Positions 16,049-26,028 of a DNA stretch of 64,000 bases are shown here, piece by piece. This DNA comes from an uncultured Christensenella sp. (GTDB taxonomy: Bacteria > Bacillota > Clostridia > Christensenellales > Borkfalkiaceae), in contig CAJTVA010000002.1 of the NCBI GenBank assembly GCA_910579585.1, positions 1 through 64,000 of the forward strand. The letters run 5' to 3'. Made by a program: the position numbers and the translations under genes. The first letter of the stretch is position 1. Each line of letters begins with the position of its first letter. The notes under the pieces are model-generated. The model was not told the origin of the DNA, did not search any database, and was given only the letters and a program-made list of their open reading frames with translations.

Positions 16049-17581
16049 TCAATAATTCGGTAAAGACTTTTTCAAACGTATTAGTTCTATAAAAATCTTT
16101 GCGGTTGCCAAAGCGTCGTCCGTCGCGCGGTGGTGGTTGAAGGTTACGCCGAACTTATCGGCAACGGTGTTCAACTTGTAGTTTGAAAGAAACAAAAGCT
16201 CTTGCGAGAGAGGTATAGTATCGATAATCTTCCTCTCTAAAATATAGCCCTGATTAGCGCAATAATGGTCGACGAATTTAAAGTCAAACCCCGCAATGTT
16301 GTGTCCGACAAGTACCGAGCCGTAACAGAATTTATAGAAATCGGGCATAACGTCCTCGGTTCTGGGCGCGTCCGCAACCATTTCTTCGGTTATACCGGTG
16401 AGGTTGATTATTTCTTCCGACAGCTTCCTTTCGGGGTTGACGAACGTAGAAAAACACTCGGTTATCTCCCCCTCTTCTATCTTGTACGCGCCGATTTCGA
16501 TAATCTTGTCCATATTGCCCGACACGGGTGACGAATTCAGCCCCGTAGTTTCGAGATCGAACACCACGAACGAATGACCTTTAAGGCACTCGGGCACCGT
16601 CCTTTCCTTGAAAAGATAAGTCTGCTCAAAATCGGTGAAAGGTTGCGGAGTAACAGTCTTATAATATCTGGGCACAGGCTTTGAAACCCGCTTTTCGGGC
16701 ACGAAGCCGTCGGGAGTTTTTCCGAAATCTATCGTCTTTGCGGTATAGCGCAGATTACCGTTGAAAGCTTCGTTTAAACCGGTCGTGACTATGCTGTCGC
16801 CGACTTTCAACTGTTTGATTTTCTCTATTGTTTTTAGCCGAGGGAAGTAAGTTATGTGCGCCCGCGCCGTCGTATCCGACAACACGAAGCTGAAATAAGT
16901 TTTCTCTACGCCCTTTTTGTTGGCGTAAGTACGTTCCCTTATATCCTCGATTTTCCCACACAAAATAACTTCGTCGCTGACAAGGTTCAAATCGCTTATA
17001 TACACCGCGGTCGTCCTGATTTTTTCGCCTTCTAAAATTTCGAAGTCCTCTATTTGGAAAGTGCGCACGGGCATTTCGAACTCGATTTCATCCTGCCGCT
17101 CTTCGACTTCCAAATCCTCGAGGTTCTTGTCCGAAGCCCTGCACTCACCCGAAAAACTGCCGCAAAAACGCGAACGGAGATATTCCGTCACCCTGTCAGT
17201 CAGGTTAGCGGGCGCGATAGACGGCGCCGCATAGATTGTGTAATTAAAGCCGTTTTCGGTTTTATTCACTTTTATATCGCCCTCGCCGAGGGTTGCATAC
17301 AAAGCCTTTGAAAATACGCCGACGGCTTCTTTTATTTTGCGCTCAACCATTTCTTCGTCGGGGGTAAGCTTGCTTATTTCAACTTCCGCGCCGAAAAAGT
17401 CGGGTACGTATTTTTTTATAACCGCAAGCGCGCCTCGCTCGTCTGCGGGGGTGAAAGCTTCGTCCGTGACTATAGCCACCGTAACCCGCTTCTCCGCCCG
17501 TTCCAGCGTAATCCCGCGAATTATAGCGCGGTTTAAGTTTTTACTCACCGCGCGTATTTCTTCCAAAATTTTACCGCTCAT
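16049..17581 (-). CDS. PolC-derived protein: N-terminal domain, OB fold and DEDDh exonuclease, no PHP or polymerase
   Basis: A 510-residue protein resembling only the front of PolC (about 1,430 residues). Residues 1-110 resemble the PolC N-terminal domain. Residues 195-290 are an OB fold (VILCGKIEDIRERTYANKKG, then DTTARAHITYF). A roughly 45-residue linker leads to a proofreading-type 3'-5' exonuclease at 337-500: FDLETTG (D342, E344), GHNIAGFDF (N428, D433), HHRATDDA (H484, D488). In PolC the exonuclease is inserted in a PHP domain and followed by the polymerase; both are absent, and no remnant is seen in the 170-base spacer downstream. The gene is at the canonical polC place (ispG-polC-rimP). 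It overlaps ispG by 11 bases. Confidence 0.9.
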   Translation of the reverse strand: MSGKILEEIRAVSKNLNRAIIRGITLERAEKRVTVAIVTDEAFTPADERGALAVIKKYVPDFFGAEVEISKLTPDEEMVERKIKEAVGVFSKALYATLGEGDIKVNKTENGFNYTIYAAPSIAPANLTDRVTEYLRSRFCGSFSGECRASDKNLEDLEVEERQDEIEFEMPVRTFQIEDFEILEGEKIRTTAVYISDLNLVSDEVILCGKIEDIRERTYANKKGVEKTYFSFVLSDTTARAHITYFPRLKTIEKIKQLKVGDSIVTTGLNEAFNGNLRYTAKTIDFGKTPDGFVPEKRVSKPVPRYYKTVTPQPFTDFEQTYLFKERTVPECLKGHSFVVFDLETTGLNSSPVSGNMDKIIEIGAYKIEEGEITECFSTFVNPERKLSEEIINLTGITEEMVADAPRTEDVMPDFYKFCYGSVLVGHNIAGFDFKFVDHYCANQGYILERKIIDTIPLSQELLFLSNYKLNTVADKFGVTFNHHRATDDALATAKIFIELIRLKKSLPNY

Positions 17582-18617
17582 TTAAAAGTGCGTTTATCTC
17601 CTTGAAAAACTCTTCCTCTGCGCGTTCCGCCGCGACTTTTCTCTCTATCTCTCCGTTTTTGAATATAACGCAATAATCTTTTGCGCCCGCAATACCCAAA
17701 TCACAGTCCTTGGCTTCGCCGGGCCCGTTTACCACACAGCCCATAACCGCGATTTTAAGCTTCTTACGGCTGTTTTCGACGAACGCGGAAACTCTCTTTG
17801 CCAGCGCCATAGAGTTCCACATACACCTGCCGCAGGTCGGGCAGGAAATGACGTCGGTAAAATTTTCGTCCAGCCCCACTGCGCGAAGAAGCCGCCTTGC
17901 GGCAATAACCTCTTTGACGGGGTCGTCGGTTATCGATACGCGTAGCGTATCCCCTATGCCGTCTATTAAAAGCGCGCCGAGAGCGGCGCTTGATTTTACA
18001 ACCGCCATCTCCTCGGTACCCGCCTCTGTCACGCCGATATGCAAAGGATACTCAGTACGCGAAGCAAGCAGCCTGTATGCCCGTACCGTAAGCGGAACCG
18101 ACGAAGCTTTGACGGAAATAACTATATCCCCGATTCCGTATTTTTCGAGCGCGGCAACGCTCTTTAAAGCGCTTTCGACAAGCGAATTTTCATTTTTGCC
18201 GTATTTTAAAAGAAATTCCTTTTCGACGCTGCCTGTATTCGCACCTACGCGCACGGGAATTTTATGCGCTTTTATACAGTCCGCAACCGTCTTTATTTCC
18301 CTTTCGCCGCCGATATTGCCTGGGTTTATGCGGACTTTGTCCACTCCGTTTTCAATCGCAAGCACCGCAAGGCGCGACGAAAAATGTATATCCGCAACAA
18401 GCGGAATATTTATCTTGTTTTTAATCTCTTTGACGGCGCGTGCGTCCTCTTCGTCGAGAACGGAAACCCTGATAATTTCGCACCCCGCTTTTTCAAGCTC
18501 GGCAATCTGCGAAACCGTCTTTTCCGCATCGGAAGTTTTCGTCGTGCACATCGACTGGATTTTAACGCTCTCCCCGCCGCCGACGAGAACTCCGCCGATA
18601 TTGATTTTTTTGGTCAT
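17571..18617 (-). CDS. ispG: 4-hydroxy-3-methylbut-2-enyl diphosphate synthase
   Basis: A 348-residue 4Fe-4S enzyme of the non-mevalonate isoprenoid pathway. It has the N-terminal TIM barrel and the C-terminal cluster domain with Cys in ISCPTCGRCMW and GCVVNGPGEAKDCD. The upstream ribosome site is weak (GGGGGC, 13 bases from ATG). It follows nrdR by 44 bases. Confidence 0.95.
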   Translation of the reverse strand: MTKKINIGGVLVGGGESVKIQSMCTTKTSDAEKTVSQIAELEKAGCEIIRVSVLDEEDARAVKEIKNKINIPLVADIHFSSRLAVLAIENGVDKVRINPGNIGGEREIKTVADCIKAHKIPVRVGANTGSVEKEFLLKYGKNENSLVESALKSVAALEKYGIGDIVISVKASSVPLTVRAYRLLASRTEYPLHIGVTEAGTEEMAVVKSSAALGALLIDGIGDTLRVSITDDPVKEVIAARRLLRAVGLDENFTDVISCPTCGRCMWNSMALAKRVSAFVENSRKKLKIAVMGCVVNGPGEAKDCDLGIAGAKDYCVIFKNGEIERKVAAERAEEEFFKEINALLNER

Positions 18618-18661
18618 AATTTTAAATTGCCCCCGTAATATGCGGCAACTAACGCGATTTT

Positions 18662-19123
18662 TTATAATTTTTTGCTGTCGATAAGCTTCTGTAATTCGTC
18701 CATAAAACTGGGTATATCCTTGAACGAACGGTACACGCTTGCATACCTTACGTACGCAACTTCGTCCACTTTTTTCAGCTCTTCCATAACCATTTCTCCA
18801 ATCTGTTTAGAGGAAATTTCCTGCTCCATGGAATTGTAAACTTTCTTGGTTACGGCGGATACCATCTCGTCAATCGTCGTCAGGGATACGGGTCGTTTTT
18901 CGCACGCTTTTATGATACCGTTTTTTATCTTGCCTGAGTCAAACGCCTGACGAAGCCCGCTTGTTTTCACAACGAGAACGGGTGTATCTTCTATCGTTTC
19001 ATAGGTCGTATAACGCTTGCCGCAGTTAGTGCACTCCCTGCGCCGCCTTATCGTCCTGCCCTCGTCGGCGGAACGGCTGTCTATAACCTTACTGTCCTCG
19101 CATCCGCAAAATAAGCATCTCAT
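18662..19123 (-). CDS. nrdR: Ribonucleotide reductase repressor NrdR
   Basis: A 153-residue zinc ribbon/ATP-cone repressor. The zinc ribbon uses CLFCGCEDS and CTNCGKRYTTYE; the ATP cone spans about residues 47-137. It normally binds NrdR boxes before nrd genes; none is in this window. The position after purL, before ispG, has no obvious functional logic beyond co-transcription. Confidence 0.95.
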   Translation of the reverse strand: MRCLFCGCEDSKVIDSRSADEGRTIRRRRECTNCGKRYTTYETIEDTPVLVVKTSGLRQAFDSGKIKNGIIKACEKRPVSLTTIDEMVSAVTKKVYNSMEQEISSKQIGEMVMEELKKVDEVAYVRYASVYRSFKDIPSFMDELQKLIDSKKL

Positions 19124-19141
19124 AATTTTCTTCCTTATCTT

Positions 19142-22100
19142 TTATTTGAAATATTTTACGCCGCTTTCGAAAATTTTCATATCGAAATTGCCGTCAAAGT
19201 TCTTGTACAGGTTTTCGCCCTTTCTTTCGCTGTGCCCCATTTTACCGAATACTCTGCCGTCGGGTGAGGTTATACCCTCAATCGCCCACATACTGCCGTT
19301 GGGGTTGTACGGGCTTTGCATAGTAGTTTTGCCCGAAAGGTCAACGTACTGCGTAGCAATCTGACCGTTCTTTTTCATAAGTTCAAGTTCCTTTACGGGG
19401 GCTACGATTTTGCCCTCGCCGTGGGAAACGGGCACGGAATACACCTCCCCAACCTTACAACCCGAAAGCCAAGGGCTCAAATTCGACGCAACGCGGATAT
19501 TACACATTGTCGAAACGTGGCGGGAAATGTTGTTGAACGTGAGCGTAGGCGAGTTCGCCGTAAGCGGACTGACCTTGCCGTAAGGCACAAGCCCGAGCTT
19601 TATAAGCGCCTGGAAGCCGTTGCAAATGCCCAAGACAAGCCCGTCGCGGTTATTCAAAAGTTCCATTATCCGCTCTGAAATCGCAGGGTTTTTAAACGTA
19701 GTTGCAATAAATTTGCCCGAACCGTCGGGTTCGTCGCCGCCCGAGAATCCGCCGGGGAAAGCGATTATATTCGACCTGTCAATAGCTTTGATAATAGCCT
19801 GAACGCTATCCTCGATATCAGCCGCAGTGCGGTTCTTTATAACCAGAATTTCGGTCTCCGCGCCGGCAAGATTAAACGCGCGGGCAGTATCCAGCTCACA
19901 GTTTGTGCCGGGGAATGCGGGTATGAACACGCGCGGCTTAGCCGTTTTAGTGGCAATATTCGTATACTTTCCGCCTGCGGTATAGTCGCAGTCTGGAACT
20001 TTACCCTCCGCTTTCGCCGTCGTAGGGAATACCCCGTCAAGCTTGGAAGTATAAGCTTTCAACGCGTCCGCGCTCTTCACCTTTTCTTTGCCGAAAATAA
20101 AATCTTTTTCGGTCGTTTCGCCGAGGTAAACGAAGTTAAGTCCGTCAAGAACTTTTTCGTCGCTTACGGAAACTATGATATCGCCGTAGCCCTCTTTGAA
20201 AGCTTCTTCAAAACTGCAATAGAATTTGAAGCCCAGCCCGTTACCGAAGCAAGATTTTGCGACTGCGGCTGCCGCGCCGCCCTTTTCAACAACGGTCGCA
20301 AAATGCAATTGCCCCCCGCATATGCTTGAATTAACGCGGTTATACAGGTTTTTAAGAGCTTCAAAATCGGGAATAAAATTCTCGTCCTTAGGCACGGGAA
20401 GAAGATAAAGTTTTTCGCCCGTGCGGGTCAAAACGTTAGTTATAAGCGCCGACGCTTTTGCGGGTGCAAGCGCGAAAGAAATCAAGGTCGGGGGAACGTC
20501 GATATTCTCGAAAGTGCCGCTCATACTGTCCTTGCCGCCGATTGCGCCCAGCCCTAAGTTAATTTGCGCATATAAAGCACCCAACAGCGCCGCAAGGGGT
20601 ACGCCCCAACGCTTTTTGTCGTCCCTTAGCCGCATAAAGAATTCCTGCAAGGAAAGGCGGATATCCTCTTCCTTTGCGCCGCTTGCAACTATCTTTGATA
20701 CCGAAGCGACGATTGAATATATCGCGCCCGTGAACGGTGACGACGACATGAGTTCGGGGTTGTAACCGTATGCGGATACGGTGCAATCGTCCGTTTCGCC
20801 GCCCATAAGCTTAGCCGCCATTGCGGTAACGGGCGTAAGCTGATACTTACCGCCGAAAGGCATATAAACGGATTTGGCGCCGATTGTGCTGTCGAAAGTT
20901 TCCGAAAGCCCCTTTTTGGAGCAAACGTTGAGCTGTGACAAAATGGAAATCAGTTTATCTTTGAACGGCGATTTTTCGGGTTCTGCAAAAAAGTCGGTAA
21001 CTTTTTCGTTAATTTCCGCGTCTGTGACTTGTTTAACGCCGTTCGTATCGAGGAAATCACGCGAAATGTCCACTATCGCTTTGCCGCGGTGGTACATTTT
21101 CATTCTTCTGTCGTCGGTCACTGTTGCAACTATCGTCGCTGTAAGGTTCTCTTCCGCGGCAAGCTTTGTAAACTCCGCCGCGTCTTTTGCCTCGACCACT
21201 ACCGCCATTCTCTCCTGTGATTCGGAAATGGCAAGCTCTGTGCCCGAAAGCCCCTCGTACTTTTTAGGAACTTTGTCAAGCTCGATAATAAGCCCGTCGG
21301 CAAGCTCGCCGATTGCGACCGAAACGCCGCCCGCGCCGAAGTCGTTGCATTTTTTAATCATTTTAGTGGCTTTGCCATTGAGGAAAAGCCTTTGAAGCTT
21401 CCTTTCGGTAAGCGCGTTACCTTTCTGGACTTCCGCGCCGCAGGTCTGCACCGACTTTTTATCGTGCGCCTTAGAAGAGCCCGTCGCGCCACCGCAGCCG
21501 TCGCGTCCGGTTTCCCCGCCCAAAAGAAGAATTACGTCCCCCTTAGCGGGCTTTGCGCGATAAATCATATCCGATTTAGCGCCGCCGACGACGAAGCCCG
21601 TTTCAAGCCTTTTCGCCTTGTATCCGGGGTGGTAAACCTCGTCGACCTGACCCGTCGCAAGACCTATCTGGTTACCGTAGGACGAAAAGCCCGCCGCCGC
21701 AGTTTTGGTGATAACCCTCTGAGGCAGTTTGCCGTTTAATGTCTTATCAATAGGTTCGGTCGGGTCGGAACAGCCCGTTATGCGCATTGACTGCAAGACG
21801 TAGGTTCTGCCCGAAAGCGGGTCGCGTATAGCGCCGCCAAGGCACGTTGCCGCGCCGCCGAACGGTTCAATCTCGGTCGGGTGGTTGTGGGTTTCGTTCT
21901 TGAACATTACGGTATATTTTTCGGGCTTGCCGTCAAGCGTCGCGTCGATTTTTATCGAGCACGCGTTTATCTCGTCCGACTCGTCAAGGTTGGAAAGCTT
22001 GCCCTCTTTTTTCAGCTTTTTAACGGCGATTGTAGCAACGTCCATAAGGCAGGGGTACTTATCGGTTCTGCCCTTGTAAAGCTCGTTAAAAAGCCCGCGG

Positions 22101-22843
22101 TAAAGTTCAAGCGCCTTTTGAACGTGAGTGTTATCGCTGTTTATTTCGATATTTTTTATCTCGGTTGCAAAAGTCGTGTGGCGGCAATGGTCCGACCAAT
22201 ATGTGTCGATAACCTTGATTTCGGTTTCCGTGGGGTTTCTTTTTTCCTTTATGAAATAGTCGCGGACGAAGATTAAATCTTCAACCGACATCGCAAGCCC
22301 CATTAAGCCGTGATATTCCTTTATCTTTTCGTCGGAAAAGCCTATAAAATCCGCCACCTCTTTGACGTCGTCCGCGGCAACGGGCGCGGAAAGAAGCGTT
22401 TCGGGCTTTAAAAGCGTGACCTCTTCGCTCTCGACGGGGTTAATAAGGTGGTTTTTTATTCTTTCAAGCTGGCTGTCGTTGACGCCCGAAATAGCGTACA
22501 CCTGCGCGCACTTTATAAGCGGACGCTCCTTTTGGGTAAGAAGCTGAACGCACTGCGCCGCGCTGTCAGCGCGCTGGTCGTACTGACCCGTGAGGTACGC
22601 TATAGCAAATACCTTGTCGGTCTTGCCGAAAGCTACGTTTTCATAATATACATCGTCAACGGGAGGTTCTGAAAACACGCACGGAACTGCGGCTTTGAAC
22701 TCTTCCTCCGTCAGTCCCTCGACGTCGTACCTCAAAAGCTTACGGACGTTTTTAACGTCTATTTTGAGAAGATTTTTAATATCTTCCTTTACTTTTTCAG
22801 CCTGTAAATTGTCCTTCTTTTCAACGAAAATTCTGTAAATCAT
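19142..22843 (-). CDS. purL: Phosphoribosylformylglycinamidine synthase, fused PurL-PurQ
   Basis: A 1,233-residue single-chain FGAM synthase. The synthetase part carries HNHPTEIEPFGGAATCLGG and the repeated AIR-synthase-like halves. The C-terminal glutamine amidotransferase (from about residue 985) has GGFSGGDEP, the nucleophilic Cys in LGICNGFQALIKLG and VSHGEGKIV. This length and fusion are typical of clostridia and remove the need for purQ and purS, which are not present. It is the last purine gene, separated from purD by a dispersed repeat, so it may have separate expression; AAGGTT precedes ATG. Confidence 0.96.
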   Translation of the reverse strand: MIYRIFVEKKDNLQAEKVKEDIKNLLKIDVKNVRKLLRYDVEGLTEEEFKAAVPCVFSEPPVDDVYYENVAFGKTDKVFAIAYLTGQYDQRADSAAQCVQLLTQKERPLIKCAQVYAISGVNDSQLERIKNHLINPVESEEVTLLKPETLLSAPVAADDVKEVADFIGFSDEKIKEYHGLMGLAMSVEDLIFVRDYFIKEKRNPTETEIKVIDTYWSDHCRHTTFATEIKNIEINSDNTHVQKALELYRGLFNELYKGRTDKYPCLMDVATIAVKKLKKEGKLSNLDESDEINACSIKIDATLDGKPEKYTVMFKNETHNHPTEIEPFGGAATCLGGAIRDPLSGRTYVLQSMRITGCSDPTEPIDKTLNGKLPQRVITKTAAAGFSSYGNQIGLATGQVDEVYHPGYKAKRLETGFVVGGAKSDMIYRAKPAKGDVILLLGGETGRDGCGGATGSSKAHDKKSVQTCGAEVQKGNALTERKLQRLFLNGKATKMIKKCNDFGAGGVSVAIGELADGLIIELDKVPKKYEGLSGTELAISESQERMAVVVEAKDAAEFTKLAAEENLTATIVATVTDDRRMKMYHRGKAIVDISRDFLDTNGVKQVTDAEINEKVTDFFAEPEKSPFKDKLISILSQLNVCSKKGLSETFDSTIGAKSVYMPFGGKYQLTPVTAMAAKLMGGETDDCTVSAYGYNPELMSSSPFTGAIYSIVASVSKIVASGAKEEDIRLSLQEFFMRLRDDKKRWGVPLAALLGALYAQINLGLGAIGGKDSMSGTFENIDVPPTLISFALAPAKASALITNVLTRTGEKLYLLPVPKDENFIPDFEALKNLYNRVNSSICGGQLHFATVVEKGGAAAAVAKSCFGNGLGFKFYCSFEEAFKEGYGDIIVSVSDEKVLDGLNFVYLGETTEKDFIFGKEKVKSADALKAYTSKLDGVFPTTAKAEGKVPDCDYTAGGKYTNIATKTAKPRVFIPAFPGTNCELDTARAFNLAGAETEILVIKNRTAADIEDSVQAIIKAIDRSNIIAFPGGFSGGDEPDGSGKFIATTFKNPAISERIMELLNNRDGLVLGICNGFQALIKLGLVPYGKVSPLTANSPTLTFNNISRHVSTMCNIRVASNLSPWLSGCKVGEVYSVPVSHGEGKIVAPVKELELMKKNGQIATQYVDLSGKTTMQSPYNPNGSMWAIEGITSPDGRVFGKMGHSERKGENLYKNFDGNFDMKIFESGVKYFK

Positions 22844-22870
22844 ATTTTAACCTTTTTTTATGTAAAAAGT

Positions 22871-23058
22871 GCGTTATTTTAAGCATATATGGGGGGCTAT
22901 TAAAATTCCACCCACGTTCAAACTACTGCAAAGACGTATAAAACGCATAGAAACAAGACAACGCGCACTGGTACCGACCGCAACGAGTTTACTTGTAGTA
23001 AATTAGCAAGGCGGCACGCAGTGCAACGCCGTATCGCGCCGCTTATATACGTTTTAGA
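22871..23058 (-). repeat. Dispersed 3'-flanking repeat, copy 1
   Basis: Begins immediately after the purD stop on the minus strand. The minus-strand order is TATATAAGCGGCGCGATAC, then a GCACTGCGTGCCGC block, then an ATTTACT..AGTAAAC centre, then a GCGCGTTGTCTTGTTTC block, then GCATATATGCTTAAAATAAC near the purL start. Copies at 37570 and 48451 share these blocks. It is an imperfect palindrome around the ATTTACT/AGTAAAC core, with no coding frame. It fills the 215-base gap. Confidence 0.8.
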
Positions 23059-24339
23059 TTAACCCTGTCTGTATTTAATACCTATGTCGGTGCGGTAATG
23101 TTTGTTTTCGAACTCGATATTTTCGACTGCCTTGTACGCTTTTTTGCGCGCGTCGTCAACGCTCTTGCCCTTTGCAACGACGCCCAAAACCCTGCCGCCG
23201 CTTGTTAAAAGTTTGCCGTCCCTTCTTACCGTGCCTGCGTGGATAATCTGCGTCTCGCCTATATCGCCTATCGTAATTTCCTTGCCCTTAGCGTAACTTA
23301 AAGGATACCCGCCGCTTGCAAGCACGACGCAAACGCATGCGCCGTCCTCCCACTCGATTTTTATATCCGAAAGCCGTTCGTCAGTGACCGCCTCGAAAAT
23401 CTCCATTAAGTCGGTCTTTAACATCGGCAGTACGACCTGCGTTTCGGGGTCGCCGAAGCGTGAGTTGTACTCTACCACTTTCATTCCTTTGTCTGTACGC
23501 ATAAGCCCGAAGTAAAGACAGCCCTTAAACGTCCTGCCCTCTGCGTTCATAGCGTTCATCGTGGGTATCATTATCGTTTCTAGAACTTCTTTTTCGAGCT
23601 CTTTCGTCCAGAACGGGCAGGGTGAAAACGTGCCCATACCGCCCGTATTCAAGCCCTTGTCTTTGTCGTTTGCGCGCTTATGGTCGCACGCGGTTATCAT
23701 AGGCACTATGGTCTTACCATCCGTGAACGCGAGAACGGAAACCTCTTCGCCGGGGGTATACTTCAATCCCTTTAAGCACTCTTCGATAACTATAACGTTG
23801 CCCGCAGAACCGAAAGATTTATCAAGCATAATCTCTTTCAATCCCTCTTCGGCGTGCTTTAAGTCCTCACACACAAGTACGCCCTTACCGAGCGCAAGAC
23901 CGTCGGCTTTCAAAACTATCGGCGCGCCTTTTAAACGAACGTATTCCAAAGCCTTTTCATAGTCGTTAAAAGTCTTGGCTTCGGCGGTTGGGATATTGTA
24001 TTTTTGCATAAGGTTTTTTGAAAAAGCCTTGCTTGCTTCGATTATCGCGGCGTTCTTCCTCGGTCCGAAACAGCGCTTGCCCATTCCCTCGAGCTCGTCT
24101 ACAAGCCCTATTGCCAAAGGGTCGTCGGGGGCGACAACGTAGTAGTCGATTTCGGGGTGTTCGGCGGCGTACTTCTTCACCGCTTCAACGTTCATATAAT
24201 CAACGTCAACGTTTTCCGCGATTTCCGCAGTGCCCGCGTTGCCTTTCATACAATAAAGTTTTCCGACTTTCTTGCTCTTTTTTAGGGCGAGCAGAATAGC
24301 GTGTTCTCTTCCGCCGTTACCTATCACGAGTACGTTCAT
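23059..24339 (-). CDS. purD: Phosphoribosylamine-glycine ligase
   Basis: A 426-residue ATP-grasp enzyme making GAR. It starts MNVLVIGNGGREHAI and contains KADGLALGKGVLVC and the family signature YNSRFGDPETQ (about residues 287-297). AAGGAAA precedes ATG. It is downstream of purH with 57 bases between. Confidence 0.97.
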   Translation of the reverse strand: MNVLVIGNGGREHAILLALKKSKKVGKLYCMKGNAGTAEIAENVDVDYMNVEAVKKYAAEHPEIDYYVVAPDDPLAIGLVDELEGMGKRCFGPRKNAAIIEASKAFSKNLMQKYNIPTAEAKTFNDYEKALEYVRLKGAPIVLKADGLALGKGVLVCEDLKHAEEGLKEIMLDKSFGSAGNVIVIEECLKGLKYTPGEEVSVLAFTDGKTIVPMITACDHKRANDKDKGLNTGGMGTFSPCPFWTKELEKEVLETIMIPTMNAMNAEGRTFKGCLYFGLMRTDKGMKVVEYNSRFGDPETQVVLPMLKTDLMEIFEAVTDERLSDIKIEWEDGACVCVVLASGGYPLSYAKGKEITIGDIGETQIIHAGTVRRDGKLLTSGGRVLGVVAKGKSVDDARKKAYKAVENIEFENKHYRTDIGIKYRQG

Positions 24340-24396
24340 AAGTGTTTCCTTTTAAGTATATATCTTGTTAAAGCGCAAATTACCGTTTATATGCTT

Positions 24397-26016
24397 TTAG
24401 TGTTTAAAATGCCTGTCGCCTACGAATACCATAGCAATACCCGCAGCGTTGCAAGCCTCTACGGAAGCCTTGTCCTGAATAGAGCCGCCCGGCTGGATAA
24501 TTGCGGTTACGCCCGCCTTTACACACTCTTCGACACAGTCGGGGAAGGGGAAGAACGCGTCGGAAGCCATAACCGAGCCTTTCGCTTCTTTACCTGCGTG
24601 GGCGATTGCCTGTTGCGCCGCCCAGATGCGGTTAGTCTGACCCATTCCTATGCCCGTTGTCCTGCCCTTTTTGCCGATAACTATCGCGTTGGACTTGGTG
24701 TGCTTAACGACCTTCCACGCAAACAGCATTGCCTCTATTTCGTCTTTGGTGGGCGCACGGTCGGTAACTACGCCGAGCCCGTAAACCGTCTTTTCTTTGC
24801 CGCTGGGCAATGTACTGACTTCGACTTCGGCTTTTTTCTTGAAAAGGCTTGTATCCTCGCCGTGAATCAAGCTTTCGTCATACTGCTGAACGAGAAGTCC
24901 GCCGTAGACTTTCTTCATATCGAAAGCCGTGTCTTCGCGCCGCGCGGCAATGTCGTCGATTTGCAAAAGACGGATATTTTTCTTCTGCTTTAAAATTTCA
25001 AGCGCCGCGTCCGAATACGAGGGCGCCATAACTATTTCAATAAAGATTTTGTTTATCTCGGTTGCGGTGTCCTTATCAACCTCGCCGTTTATTGCAAGTA
25101 TACCGCCGAAAACCGACACAGGGTCGCTTTCGTAAGCCCTCAAATAAGCTTCGTGCACGGACTTACCCGTACCGACGCCACAGGGGTTTGCGTGCTTGCA
25201 GGCAACTACCGCAGGAGTAGCGCCGAACTCTTTCAAAAGCTCCAAAGCGCCGTTCGCGTCGTTCACATTGTTATACGAAAGCTCCTTGCCCCAAAGCTGT
25301 TTCGCGCTTGACAGAGAGCCTTTGCGGATAAACTGTTCGTTATAGAAAACAGCTTGCTGCTGGGGGTTTTCGCCATAGCGCATATCCTGCGCTTTTTCGT
25401 AAGCGAAAGTAACCTCGTCGGGGAAAGTTATATTCAGCTGGGAAGCAAGATAGTTGGAAATAAGACTGTCGTAAACCGCGGTGTGCGCAAACACCTTGTA
25501 TTGAAGATACTTCTTCGTTTCAAGCGTCACTCCGCCGCATTTAAGCTCGGAAAGCACCTTTGCGTAATCCTTGGGGTCGACTATTACGGCAACGTCCTGA
25601 TAATTCTTCGCCGCCGCCCTTATCATTGTGGGCCCGCCGATGTCGATGTTTTCGACGCATTCGGCGAAATCCGCACCCTTTTGAAGGGTCGCCTTGAAAG
25701 GATACAGGTTTACGCAGACAACGTCTATGGTGTTTATGTTCAGCTTTTCTAGCTGTGCCATATGCTCGGGGTTCGAGCGCATAGCCAAAAGTCCCGCGTG
25801 AACGTTGGGGTGAAGAGTTTTTACCCTGCCGTCAAGGCACTCGGGGAAGCCCGTGATGTCCGAAATTCCTATAACCTTTAAACCTGCGTCCTTTAACGCT
25901 TTCGCCGTGCCGCCAGTCGAAATTATTTCGAAGCCACACTCTACTAACCCCTTACAGAAGTCTACAACCCCCGCCTTGTCGGATACGCTGACAAGCGCCC
26001 TTTTCTTCATTTCCAT
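24397..26016 (-). CDS. purH: Bifunctional AICAR transformylase/IMP cyclohydrolase
   Basis: A 539-residue enzyme for the last two steps to IMP. The N-terminal MGS-like IMP cyclohydrolase domain includes ISTGGTAKALK and GRVKTLHPNVHAGLL. The transformylase domain has LRYGENPQQ-like MRYGENPQQQAVFY, KHANPCGVG and SDAFFPFPD. GGAGAG precedes ATG 26016. Confidence 0.97.
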   Translation of the reverse strand: MEMKKRALVSVSDKAGVVDFCKGLVECGFEIISTGGTAKALKDAGLKVIGISDITGFPECLDGRVKTLHPNVHAGLLAMRSNPEHMAQLEKLNINTIDVVCVNLYPFKATLQKGADFAECVENIDIGGPTMIRAAAKNYQDVAVIVDPKDYAKVLSELKCGGVTLETKKYLQYKVFAHTAVYDSLISNYLASQLNITFPDEVTFAYEKAQDMRYGENPQQQAVFYNEQFIRKGSLSSAKQLWGKELSYNNVNDANGALELLKEFGATPAVVACKHANPCGVGTGKSVHEAYLRAYESDPVSVFGGILAINGEVDKDTATEINKIFIEIVMAPSYSDAALEILKQKKNIRLLQIDDIAARREDTAFDMKKVYGGLLVQQYDESLIHGEDTSLFKKKAEVEVSTLPSGKEKTVYGLGVVTDRAPTKDEIEAMLFAWKVVKHTKSNAIVIGKKGRTTGIGMGQTNRIWAAQQAIAHAGKEAKGSVMASDAFFPFPDCVEECVKAGVTAIIQPGGSIQDKASVEACNAAGIAMVFVGDRHFKH

Positions 26017-26028
26017 AAATCGCTCTCC

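Noticed and set aside
22844..23058. Insertion sequence or transposase remnant in the purD-purL gap
   Set aside because: No transposase frame or target duplication is seen; the region matches a short dispersed repeat present twice more in the window.
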